This document shows, in pieces, positions 26,449 through 34,657 of a stretch of DNA of 48,255 nucleotides. This DNA comes from an uncultured Porphyromonadaceae bacterium (GTDB taxonomy: Bacteria > Bacteroidota > Bacteroidia > Bacteroidales > Muribaculaceae). Location of the stretch: contig CANPMT010000013.1 in the NCBI GenBank assembly GCA_947575235.1, positions 1 to 48,255 of the forward strand. Direction: 5' to 3'. Below the pieces are notes generated by a model, which worked only from the letters and a program-made list of their open reading frames with translations, was not told the origin of the DNA and ran no database searches. The translations under genes and the position numbers were made by a program. Numbering within the stretch: the first letter of the stretch is position 1; every line of letters begins with the position of its first letter.

Positions 26449-27936
26449 TCAAGGCATTCCGTAGTCAGGTGCCCGTTCAGGTTTATATTTGTTGGCATTA
26501 ACTCCAATATTCATCTTATTAGTAGAATCAAGCATTATCTCAAAAGAGTCAACTCCACTTTTTACAGTCTCATAGAGAGCTGAGGTTTCTGGATTCTCCT
26601 CAATTGAACGCAACAGACGAGCTCTGTACACATCATTCTGAAGAAGAGGCAGCAAAGTAGCTTTGAGTAATTTGACGCAAGTTTCTGAATCAGTTAAAAA
26701 GAGTGACATTGAATCACCGTCAAACTGAATCTCTGCTGCCAGTCCATCTGATGTTCCCGGAGAAAGAGCAAGAAGAGCATTCGAGAGGAGACCATATAAG
26801 TTCGGTGTGTTCATTGGATAATATTCACCATTACCATGAGCACACCATCTCTCAACATTGATATTCATTATACCACCCGGATTTACAAACAAGGAAAGTT
26901 TTCCATTTGAGTGCGGAATATACTTAATTGTGGATTTGGGGAATATCCAAGTGCTAGCATGCCATGGACCATTATTATTAGAATAATAAGAAATAGTGTA
27001 CACTGTCAAGCAATTGCTATATTTAGAAAAACCTGTCACGGGAGAAACAGTTCTGAAAAACTCATTGAAAGATATAAGCCGCGTGTCATTGTACGACAAA
27101 CCAAAGCCATTGGCGGGAAGGAATGGACTTGCCATGATGAGCTGGATGAGACCCGCGGGAGTCAGAATCCCATTCATCTCATCAGGAATTGCTGCAGTTT
27201 CCCAATCAAGGTAAAGTGGAGACGTCTCCACTTTATTTGCAGAGCCATCCCATTTAAAATCCTTGTTTTTCCAATAACCATCAAGCTCTCCCTCCATGGT
27301 TTTATATTGCGTAATTTTAGGGTACAGAGACATTGTATGGATGCGTCCATGTATCTCCCCATACAATTCATAGGTACAGTATTCAGTCTCCCCGCTTGCC
27401 TTTACAATCATATTCTCATTATACTGTGTGGGGATATCGTATAGCGATACCGATGCACAATCATCATGCCTGACGTATTCATCATCCACTTTAGTCAAAA
27501 CTACAGACTGAATGTTCGCGCCGGGCATAAATTCAGGCACACTGACTGTTCCAGTAATAATATTACCCTCCACCCAGGAGAGATTGAATGGCTTCTTATC
27601 AAACGTTACTTTTATTGATTCCGAATCAACATACTCTGTCTGTATAGGCCATGCAAGTCTCCAATACCTTTCATGAGGCTCTCCATAATTCTCAGGAAAC
27701 TTGGGCACAGTGGGAATCACTCCATCGACAATCTCTCCTGCGTCCACAGGCCATATGGGAGACTGGGAACCAGGATTATCAGATTCGGTATTGTCTGGAT
27801 TCTCAGAATCATCTTTGCCAGTATTTTCAGGGGTAGTCTGTTCCGTGTTGTTCACAACGGGATCTTTGTCCGCGCAACTTACCATCGATAGGACAACTAA
27901 CGAGGATACAAAGATTAAATTGAAGGTTAGTTTCAT
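26449..27936 (-). CDS. large surface lipoprotein, unrecognised
   Basis: 495 residues. The signal ends at VVLSMVSCADKDP; an Asp/Glu/Asn/Ser/Pro-rich linker of about 45 residues follows (NTEQTTPENTGKDDSENPDN), as is usual for surface lipoproteins of Bacteroidota. The body is beta-rich with GTVSVPEFMPGANIQSVVL, LDGYWKNKDFKWDGSANKVE, SPLYLDWETAAIPDEMNGIL and WIFPKSTIKYIPHSNGKLSLFVNP; the last 120 residues are helical. It resembles Bacteroidales DUF-type lipoproteins, but I cannot name the family. It lies between a dead B remnant and module II, transcribed away from module II. Confidence 0.65.
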   Translation of the reverse strand: MKLTFNLIFVSSLVVLSMVSCADKDPVVNNTEQTTPENTGKDDSENPDNTESDNPGSQSPIWPVDAGEIVDGVIPTVPKFPENYGEPHERYWRLAWPIQTEYVDSESIKVTFDKKPFNLSWVEGNIITGTVSVPEFMPGANIQSVVLTKVDDEYVRHDDCASVSLYDIPTQYNENMIVKASGETEYCTYELYGEIHGRIHTMSLYPKITQYKTMEGELDGYWKNKDFKWDGSANKVETSPLYLDWETAAIPDEMNGILTPAGLIQLIMASPFLPANGFGLSYNDTRLISFNEFFRTVSPVTGFSKYSNCLTVYTISYYSNNNGPWHASTWIFPKSTIKYIPHSNGKLSLFVNPGGIMNINVERWCAHGNGEYYPMNTPNLYGLLSNALLALSPGTSDGLAAEIQFDGDSMSLFLTDSETCVKLLKATLLPLLQNDVYRARLLRSIEENPETSALYETVKSGVDSFEIMLDSTNKMNIGVNANKYKPERAPDYGMP

Positions 27937-28106
27937 AATCTTTCAAATTGGTTAATGATATAATAACGTAAATAATTGTAAATTATTATTAACTATTTTT
28001 TTTGTTGTAATAAAAATTTAATGTTTCTTATCTTCTTTTGATAATCCAAATAGTAATCCGGGATGTTATTCTATTCTATTAACTTCACTATTAAAAACAA
28101 TAGACT

Positions 28107-29365
28107 ATGGCATATACGAACCCAATCAACAAGGATTATAAGTCTCCTACTCCAGGAGCAATCACCATACTTGCCTGGAGTCCTGCGACAGATGACCAAG
28201 GCCTTACAGACGATTACTGTAAAGTCATGGCTGAATGCGGTTTCAATTCGACACAAGTGACTGTCACCATAACAAAAGTTTCCAACACGCTCACCAACTG
28301 CGAGAAGTATGGTATCTACCCATTTATGGGTCACATACATCTTTCCCGTTCAGAAGCTGAATGCAAATCTTATTTAACGCTTACAAGAACAATCCTTATC
28401 TTGGTGGATGGTTCCTCACAGGCCAGACAATACTGGGTCAATTATCACCTACAGGAGATATGAAGAAAGCATACGATTGGATTTCATCGTTTGATCCGGT
28501 GACGGCTCCATCCGACGAGAAGCCAGCCGGAAGTGGACATGTCATCTACATCGGTCTACAAGGTAGCGCAGAGGCTGCACAGGTTGGGACGAGGTCATAT
28601 AAAGATTATGTGGAACAATTCCAAACCGTTATCCAACCATCATTCTTTCCTTATTCCTGGGGGCTTATATATGTATTGGCCAATGGCACTGTTCAGAAAG
28701 GTTACGACGAATTTTTCCTTAATCTGGAATCGTACTCGTTACTATCGCTTTACGCGGAAAGACCTTTCTGGGCTTTTGTTAGATCACAAGCTTATGTGAG
28801 GTCTACAGGTGGGTCAACACCTGCACCTACTGTGGCCCAGATGAGATTTGCCGCTTTCAGCGCGTTGGCATACGGAGCACAAGGCATAGTTTATGACCGT
28901 TACCGTCAGGATGCCGATACTTCCTCAACGAAATTCTCTTTGGCCCCTATCGATAGAGAGGGGAATAAGACCGTGACGTGGAATTATGTAAAGGAGGTAA
29001 ACACCGATATAAAAGCCCTTAACAGCATTTTCTTTGAGACAGAAGCAGTAATGGTGAGACACACCGGAAAAACTCAATATGCCGGAACTTCTATGCTTCA
29101 AGGTGCTATTGGCCCGATAAGTCAACTCGTGTCGCAAGATTCAGGGGTGTTGGTATCACATCTCAACACCAAGGGAACCAATTATATAGTGATTGTAAAT
29201 CATGATATTGACAAATCTCAACTCGTTATTCTTGACTTCTCAGATTTCTGGAAGATATACAGAATCTCTGTTGTTCAAGGAAAAATGGTAAAGAGCCTGC
29301 TCACAACCACTCACACATATTATAATGTTCCGGCAGGCGGTTATCTTATATTCACATGGGAATAA
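28107..29365 (+). pseudogene. A2: short TIM-barrel GH-like gene with one frameshift (module II)
   Basis: Joined, the two frames give a protein matching A1 end to end. 28107-28373 encodes MAYTNPINKDYKSPTPGAI and on to AECKSY; 28376-29365 continues NAYKNNPYLGGW to YLIFTWE. At 28374-28375 one base is missing from the expected Phe/Val codon, so the reading shifts and stops at 28461-28463. The acid/base motif is again GGWFLTGQT. All other conserved blocks are intact, so the break is very recent, a sequencing error, or a switch. No signal peptide. B2 starts 17 bp downstream. Confidence 0.75.
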
Positions 29366-29382
29366 ATTTAAAGGATACTCTT

Positions 29383-30903
29383 ATGGAAAAAGTTAATAGA
29401 GGAAACAACACAAAGGGTCCGACAGCTGGGGAAATAACCATTCTCGCGAGCAGCCCAATTGAAATCACAGAAAATGGTATATCTCAGAAAGTAATGAATG
29501 ACCTTCATGATTGTGGGTTCAATGCTTGTTTCTGTTTCATCAGCACGGATTATCTGGAGGAGACTTTATCAGCCGGTATAAATGCGGGAATACACCTGCT
29601 ATGGTCAAACAGTATGATATGGGCACCTTTAGAATCGAAAGATGATCCTTCTAAATCATGGATTCATTCGACTCTTCAAAAGGCAGTTGATGAAAATAAG
29701 AATTATGAATCAGTTGATAAGCTTACTGACCAGCAGAAAATAGATATTCTCAAAAGTGCGTTTATCAACCGTATTAAATATTGTAGCGAATTATATTCAT
29801 CAAATGAATATTGTGCAGGATTGAATCTTCAAGATGAACCAACTATTGATGAACTTAATTCCAAGTATGATGAATCTAATGAGAACATAGATGATTTCAT
29901 TACCCCACAAGGTTCATTTTATTGCTTAAGCAATCGTTATCAACTTATTCAGAAATCTCTTCCCTCCTCAAAAGTGATTTCTGTGAATCTTGTTGGAGTA
30001 CCTGATAAAAAATATACAGGAGACACAACAGAGGCCTCATATACCACTTACTTGAATGCGTATGCAAAAAATGCAGGTGAAGGCAACAAACCATATCTAT
30101 GGTCATACGATTTTTACCCTATCAAGGAGAAAAATGCCCTATTGAGAGGTGAATACGGTGTGATCTCTGATAACGGCAAGCTGACAATCAACTATGAGCG
30201 TTTCTACAAAGATCTGGAAATTTTCCGAGATCGTGTAAAGGCTAATGGTGGAGTATTCTGGACCTATGCTCAAAGCATGGTGTGGGCGATTGGTAGCAAC
30301 TATTATCCAAAATCATTGGAGGCTTATCTCCGGTTTGAGATATTCTCCTCATTGGCAATGGGAGCCCAGGGAGTGGTATACTGGACGTATCATCAACGTT
30401 CAAATCCAAAAGATAATGACGCATTGCTCCTAAGCGCATTAGTAAATATGAGTGACCGTAAGACGGCAGCCTGGTATTTTGCCCAGAAAGTCAATCATGA
30501 GGTGAAGCATTTCAACTTCATATTCTTTGACTGCACTTGTGAAATATGGGGTCATGTCGGAGAAATATACTCAGGATGTAAAATGCTTACCGGATCTCTC
30601 GGACCGATTTCACTTCGGATTGAGACAACCGGAAAAGGAGTGTTGGCTTCTTATCTGACAAAAAGGACTGACGAAGGGGGTATCTCTGTGAATCATCACT
30701 ATATTGTAATCGTGAGTCATGATGTGGAGAATTATCAGAAAATAAAGATATTTTTCAATCAGAGTTATCCTATCAAGGAACTGACACCTCTTCGTTCCGG
30801 TGATCCCTATCCCGATAGTGTCATTGACATTCCTTCTTCAGGGTTGGAGAGAACCCTTCTCCCGGGAGGGTATCTCATCTACGAATGGAATGTACAAATG
30901 TGA
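29383..30903 (+). CDS. B2: long TIM-barrel GH-like protein with DEP motif (module II)
   Basis: 506 residues from ATG 29383 (MEKVNRGNNTKGPTAGEITI), the start matching B1; an in-frame ATG at 29356 overlaps A2. No signal peptide. Compared with B1 there is an insertion of about ten residues before the acid/base strand (APLESKDDPSKSW region). The motif itself reads CAGLNLQDEPTIDEL, keeping Asp-Glu-Pro but changing the preceding Gly-Gly-Tyr. SYDFYPIKEKNALL, LRFEIFSSLAMGAQGVVYWTY and the terminal GGYLIYEWNVQM are conserved. Probable enzyme of module II; if A2 is really dead it now acts without its partner. Confidence 0.65.
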   Translation: MEKVNRGNNTKGPTAGEITILASSPIEITENGISQKVMNDLHDCGFNACFCFISTDYLEETLSAGINAGIHLLWSNSMIWAPLESKDDPSKSWIHSTLQKAVDENKNYESVDKLTDQQKIDILKSAFINRIKYCSELYSSNEYCAGLNLQDEPTIDELNSKYDESNENIDDFITPQGSFYCLSNRYQLIQKSLPSSKVISVNLVGVPDKKYTGDTTEASYTTYLNAYAKNAGEGNKPYLWSYDFYPIKEKNALLRGEYGVISDNGKLTINYERFYKDLEIFRDRVKANGGVFWTYAQSMVWAIGSNYYPKSLEAYLRFEIFSSLAMGAQGVVYWTYHQRSNPKDNDALLLSALVNMSDRKTAAWYFAQKVNHEVKHFNFIFFDCTCEIWGHVGEIYSGCKMLTGSLGPISLRIETTGKGVLASYLTKRTDEGGISVNHHYIVIVSHDVENYQKIKIFFNQSYPIKELTPLRSGDPYPDSVIDIPSSGLERTLLPGGYLIYEWNVQM

Positions 30904-30921
30904 TTGCCGTAAAATAAAAAT

Positions 30922-30975
30922 AAAAAACTACAGACCGAGGTTTGATTATATCAAACTATTGGTCTGTAGTTTTTA
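30922..30975. terminator. strong bidirectional terminator between module II and the CotH-like gene
   Basis: AAAAACTACAGACC (30923-30936) pairs perfectly with 30961-30974, and inside it GTTTGAT (30940-30946) pairs with ATCAAAC (30950-30956). A-run and T-run flank the stem, so it works for both convergent units. Confidence 0.92.
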
Positions 30976-30993
30976 TTTATTTAAACATTTGCG

Positions 30994-31119
30994 TCAGTTT
31001 TCGATTTGATACAGCTTCTTAAGATAGCTGATTCTTGCTGAGAGCCATGTTTTCATCAAATCCATCTGTTCATGCCAGTCTCCGCGGTCAGGCCAGCGTT
31101 GTGTGTTGCGCACGGCTGC
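30994..31119 (-). pseudogene. untranslated C-terminal tail of the CotH-like gene after a TAG codon
   Basis: In the same frame as the upstream gene, 41 further codons follow the TAG at 31122-31120: AAVRNTQRWPDRGDWHEQMD and then LMKTWLSARISYLKKLYQ up to TGA at 30996-30994. A W-x-R...WL-x-x-R-x-x-YL helix of this sort usually ends CotH-domain proteins, so the tail belongs to the gene and the TAG is premature or read through. Confidence 0.8.
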
Positions 31120-32328
31120 CTATTCCATCTGTGATTGCGTCTCATCTATAAACGACCACAGCTCATCCTCATTCTCCATGAACTTCACAATTGCATCTCT
31201 TATAAGTTTATCGGCACCAGGAGCCTTGTCAATATTCTGCATGAAAGGGATGAGGGATAAGTTCTTGGTTACCTTATCAAGATTATAGCAATCTAAATCG
31301 TATCCGAAATTCGCACCCATCGCAACATCAAAATCCCAAATGGGACCGAATTTATATTTATCACCCTCTGTCTTGTATAATTTCAAACTCTTGGGGTGAC
31401 TGAGCTCCTGATTCTGCATTATGTCGTATACGGCTCTATAAGCGGCATACTGTTCAAGGTCAATCCATTCATCAGCTCTTCCCTCCGAGACTGCCTCTTC
31501 CATTTGTAGGAAATCTTCTTTCCACTCAAGAAATCTTGCCTCATCCATATCCGGATCCGCAACCATAACCGGAATATTGAAAATGGGACTGCGGAATACG
31601 AATTCCTCATCCATACTTTTATCGAGTTCCCACATTATTGAAGTCTCCTCATCAATATCCACATTTCCGGCATTTATTCCCGGTTTATTGGCAAGAAGGT
31701 ATGAGCCACGGTAAATGCCGTTAAGCACAACTTCCACCGGTATCATGTCGCAGATATAAGGCATGTCAACCATATGGCCTATCTTTGCGGCAATGGCATT
31801 CTGCATCTGACTGCCGTCAGTCCAGCCGGCCAACAAGACATAGTTCTTTGCCTTGATCAGGCCGCACAAGGAAATCTTCTTGCTGAATTTCAGTCGATAA
31901 GGTTTCTTGTCAGATAGAGTCCAACTGGTATTTCCTCGTCCTCTTATTGAAACCTCAGTTTCCACATCATCATAAGAGCCGAAACCATCGATCTTTATTG
32001 TGGCTGTTTTGTAATTTATCTTATCAGGAATCTGTTCGAGCTCCTCATCTGTGGTGATGGTAATCAAGGGGAGGGTATGTCCACTGGTAATGGTGGTATT
32101 GTCAAAATTGAAGGATTTGCTATCCCCCTCCTTCAACATAACCGTCATTGAGCTTGTTTCACCATCTTCTGAAACTTTCACCTCAGATACTTCATCCCAA
32201 CGAATTGGCAAATACGATTTGCCGTCGATACTCTGGGGCTGGATTACCAAATCCTGAGCCATGACAACGGGCATCCACAGAGATGCAACCGCTAAGAAGG
32301 CAAGTCTGAATAATTCTCTTTTTTTCAT
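31120..32328 (-). CDS. secreted CotH-kinase-family protein, interrupted before its natural C-terminus
   Basis: 402 residues from ATG 32328 (MKKRELFRLAFLAVASLWMP, signal peptide); an ATG three codons earlier is possible. An N-terminal domain of about 85 residues resembles the neighbouring small secreted protein. The CotH domain follows: EVSIRGRGNTSWTLSDKKPY (lysine/arginine substrate motif), NYVLLAGWTDGSQMQNAIAA, EVVLNGIYRGSYLL and the FGPIWDFDVAMG motif with the metal-binding Asp residues. CotH domains are atypical protein kinases in spore coats and are common in Bacteroidota surface proteins. The frame ends at a TAG 41 codons before the expected end. It follows its partner gene by 11 bp. Confidence 0.82.
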   Translation of the reverse strand: MKKRELFRLAFLAVASLWMPVVMAQDLVIQPQSIDGKSYLPIRWDEVSEVKVSEDGETSSMTVMLKEGDSKSFNFDNTTITSGHTLPLITITTDEELEQIPDKINYKTATIKIDGFGSYDDVETEVSIRGRGNTSWTLSDKKPYRLKFSKKISLCGLIKAKNYVLLAGWTDGSQMQNAIAAKIGHMVDMPYICDMIPVEVVLNGIYRGSYLLANKPGINAGNVDIDEETSIMWELDKSMDEEFVFRSPIFNIPVMVADPDMDEARFLEWKEDFLQMEEAVSEGRADEWIDLEQYAAYRAVYDIMQNQELSHPKSLKLYKTEGDKYKFGPIWDFDVAMGANFGYDLDCYNLDKVTKNLSLIPFMQNIDKAPGADKLIRDAIVKFMENEDELWSFIDETQSQME

Positions 32329-32339
32329 TTGATACAATG

Positions 32340-32789
32340 TTATCGAGCTATGAACTTATAGGTTAGTGAGCCTTGGCGCACAATGTATATCTCACCACTG
32401 TCAAGCGATGAAAAATCCGGAGTTCCAACACCGGATTTAATCAGCACTCCATCCAATGAGACAATACTCCAATTCTCTGAGGAATCAGATATCACACCGT
32501 CAACAGCGAGGTTATTGTTGACATGAAACTTTACGATATGCTTGATAGGCATCTGGTGATTGCCGTCATCACTCAAGATATCAAGTATATCGTCATCTAT
32601 CGGGGTCATGGTGATATCCCCTTTCAAAGTGATTTGATGCGAGGATCCATCCATCAAGTCAAGATGAAGGCATTTCACATCGTCAGCCCGAATTGGCAAG
32701 CTGACTGCGCATCCAAAAAGGAGGGCCAGACAGCACGTTTTCAAAGAGGTGCCAATAAGCAAGCCTTTTGAGGAGAAAATCTTTTTCAT
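32340..32789 (-). CDS. small secreted protein with a C-terminal sorting-domain-like tail
   Basis: 149 residues. The signal peptide runs to about residue 35 (CLALLFGCAVSLPIRAD). The middle part, CLHLDLMDGSSHQITLKGD and later HIVKFHVNN, is like the N-terminal domain of the CotH-like protein encoded next. The C-terminus, WSIVSLDGVLIKSG...LDSGEIYIVRQGSLTYKFIAR, has the layout of Por-secretion-type sorting domains (DxxG, L-x-x-G-x-Y-I-V, K-F). No type IX secretion genes are visible here, so the tail may be a relic or have another anchoring role. Probably co-transcribed with the CotH gene and functionally linked. Confidence 0.65.
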   Translation of the reverse strand: MKKIFSSKGLLIGTSLKTCCLALLFGCAVSLPIRADDVKCLHLDLMDGSSHQITLKGDITMTPIDDDILDILSDDGNHQMPIKHIVKFHVNNNLAVDGVISDSSENWSIVSLDGVLIKSGVGTPDFSSLDSGEIYIVRQGSLTYKFIAR

Positions 32790-32864
32790 AGATTCTTCTT
32801 TTGTAGGTTAGTTGTATACATCCTTCATAAATTATAGATAATCTTATCATTACAAAGGTTTGTG

Positions 32865-32898
32865 CAAATGTAATATCAATTTTAAAATCTATCTCAAA
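32865..32898 (-). promoter_or_regulatory. promoter of the small secreted protein/CotH-like operon
   Basis: On the minus strand 32872-32865 reads TACATTTG, an exact TAnnTTTG box, with TTTG at 32898-32895 upstream (22-bp spacing). The ATG at 32789 lies about 75 bp downstream, leaving a moderately long leader. Confidence 0.7.
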
Positions 32899-32912
32899 TA
32901 TATTTCTTAATA

Positions 32913-32943
32913 ATTGTTAATTCATAAATTTTGATTACTTTTG
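32913..32943 (+). promoter_or_regulatory. orphan rightward promoter
   Basis: A -7 box TACTTTTG (32936-32943) lies 19 bp after ATTG (32913-32916). It points into a region with no rightward gene: only about 180 bp and a strong hairpin separate it from the convergent B3 gene. It could drive a small RNA or be the promoter of a lost gene. Confidence 0.55.
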
Positions 32944-33078
32944 TCAGAAAGAATTGATTACAATCGTATCAATTTTGGTAGAAAAAGGTACAACTAAGAT
33001 AAGAGCCATGAAGGACTCGTTTGATTGTCATTTCTAAACCTCCGATTCACCTAAAGAAATAAAACAGTTACAAATACT

Positions 33079-33122
33079 GCATTGCATATCGCGGAGAAAT
33101 GATTATCCGCGATATGCAATGC
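33079..33122. terminator. perfect 17-bp stem-loop at the end of module III
   Basis: GCATTGCATATCGCGGA (33079-33095) pairs perfectly with 33106-33122 across a 10-nt loop. It starts 13 bp beyond the B3 stop codon on the minus strand. T-runs next to the stem are weak on both sides, so termination strength is uncertain. Confidence 0.75.
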
Positions 33123-33135
33123 TATAGTTAGGCAA

Positions 33136-34638
33136 TCACACTTGTACATTCCATTCGTAGATGAGGTATCCACCTGGGAGAAGTGTCCTTTCCAAACCTG
33201 TCGTTGGAATGTCAATGATACTGTCGGGATAGGGATTATCTGAGTGAAGTGGTGTAAGTTCTTTAATCACATAAGTTACAGGATTAAAGAAGATCTTAAT
33301 ATCCTGATAGTTCTCAATGTCATGACTCACTATCACTATGTAGCGATGCGTGACATTGACACCATTCTCCTTTACAACTTTTGTAAGATAAGAAGCTAAC
33401 ACGCCCTTGCCTTCAGCCTCTATTCGGATTCCTATTGGACCGAGCGTGTAATTCAATATTGGACAGCCGGGATAAATCTCACCTACATGTGCTCTCGCCT
33501 CACAGACAGCATCGAAGAATACAAAATTAAAATGCTGTACCTCTTGATTGACTTTCTGTGCATAATACCAGGCTGCCGTTTTCTTATCATTCATGTCAAT
33601 CAATGCACTCAAGTAGAGTTCGGTGGAATTGTAACGCTGGTGATAAGTCCAATATATTATTCCTTGCGCACCCAAGGCCAATGCCGAGAATATCTCAAAT
33701 CGCAGATAATTCTCTAAGGCTCTTGGGTGATAATAACCACCTATGGCATAAGCCATACTTTGGACATAATACCAGAAAATGCCTCCACAAGCTTTTGCAC
33801 GAGTTCGGAAAGTATCCAAATCCGTATAGAAGCGCTGGTAAGACACTGTAATCACACCGTTATTGCTGACCACTCCCACATTACCACTCAACAAAGCATT
33901 TTTTTCCAGTATCGGATAATAATCAAAACACCACAGATATGGTTTGAACTCATCTCCTCCGATATTCCCAAATGCGTCAAGATATTTGTTGAAACATTCT
34001 TCAGTAGCAGTGCCGGTATGTTTGCCTGACGGTTCTCCTACAAGATTTTCCAATATTACCTTATTCGCAGAAGGCGAATATTGCAAAATCAATGAATAAC
34101 GGTTGCTGATACTATAAAAGGAGCCTTCAGGGGTGTCAAAATTCCCCAAAGTTTCTTTATCAGGATCGAACTTTTCCTCCAATTCAGCAATTGTCGGTTC
34201 ATCTTTGAAGAGCCATCCTCCCAAATATTCGTTAGCGTCAAACTTCTCTACGACATCTTTGATTCTCTTGGTATACGCTTCTTTCAAGACCTTTATTTTT
34301 CCTTCATCCGTTGTGGGATTAGATGCTTTATTCAAGGCATTTTTTATCCACTCTTTAGTAGGTGCCCAAAGAGAATTACACCGCCATATTAGAGACATTC
34401 CTGCCGTTTTACAATTTGCAAGAGTCGCAGTGATGTACTCATCATTATCATCCTCCTCAATAAGGCCAAGGCAGCCATTGAAGCCGCAAGATTTGAGGGT
34501 CTTCAAATCTTCAAGAGGGATGCCTTTTGCGGCATTGAGTATCGGCGTACTGGCACTAATCGTTATTTCACCGGGAGTCGGACCTTTGGTATTGTAACCT
34601 TTGGCAGTCATTTCCCTGCTCTCATATTTCTTATCCAT
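33136..34638 (-). CDS. B3: long TIM-barrel GH-like protein with DEP motif (module III)
   Basis: 500 residues, no signal peptide (MDKKYESREMTAKGYNTKGP). Beta-1 is PTPGEITISASTP; YLGGWLFKDEPTIAEL carries Asp146-Glu147; LWCFDYYPILEKNALL keeps the second Asp; LRFEIFSALALGAQGIIYWTY is the core. The C-terminal domain ends GGYLIYEWNVQV. It is the most divergent B, with a different stretch after beta-1 (GLIEEDDNDEYITATLANC), so module III split off earlier than I and II. The A3 stop lies 19 bp upstream. Same likely role as B1 and B2. Confidence 0.65.
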   Translation of the reverse strand: MDKKYESREMTAKGYNTKGPTPGEITISASTPILNAAKGIPLEDLKTLKSCGFNGCLGLIEEDDNDEYITATLANCKTAGMSLIWRCNSLWAPTKEWIKNALNKASNPTTDEGKIKVLKEAYTKRIKDVVEKFDANEYLGGWLFKDEPTIAELEEKFDPDKETLGNFDTPEGSFYSISNRYSLILQYSPSANKVILENLVGEPSGKHTGTATEECFNKYLDAFGNIGGDEFKPYLWCFDYYPILEKNALLSGNVGVVSNNGVITVSYQRFYTDLDTFRTRAKACGGIFWYYVQSMAYAIGGYYHPRALENYLRFEIFSALALGAQGIIYWTYHQRYNSTELYLSALIDMNDKKTAAWYYAQKVNQEVQHFNFVFFDAVCEARAHVGEIYPGCPILNYTLGPIGIRIEAEGKGVLASYLTKVVKENGVNVTHRYIVIVSHDIENYQDIKIFFNPVTYVIKELTPLHSDNPYPDSIIDIPTTGLERTLLPGGYLIYEWNVQV

Positions 34639-34657
34639 ACTTGGTATTGTTTATATG

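Larger units (their letters stand above)
32790..33135. other. 346-bp gap with two divergent promoters and a hairpin, no gene
   Basis: It holds the leftward promoter of the secreted pair (32865-32898), a rightward orphan promoter (32913-32943) and a perfect 17-bp stem-loop (33079-33122). The only small frame downstream of the orphan promoter, an eight-codon ATG frame at 33008, is probably not a gene. Confidence 0.6.
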
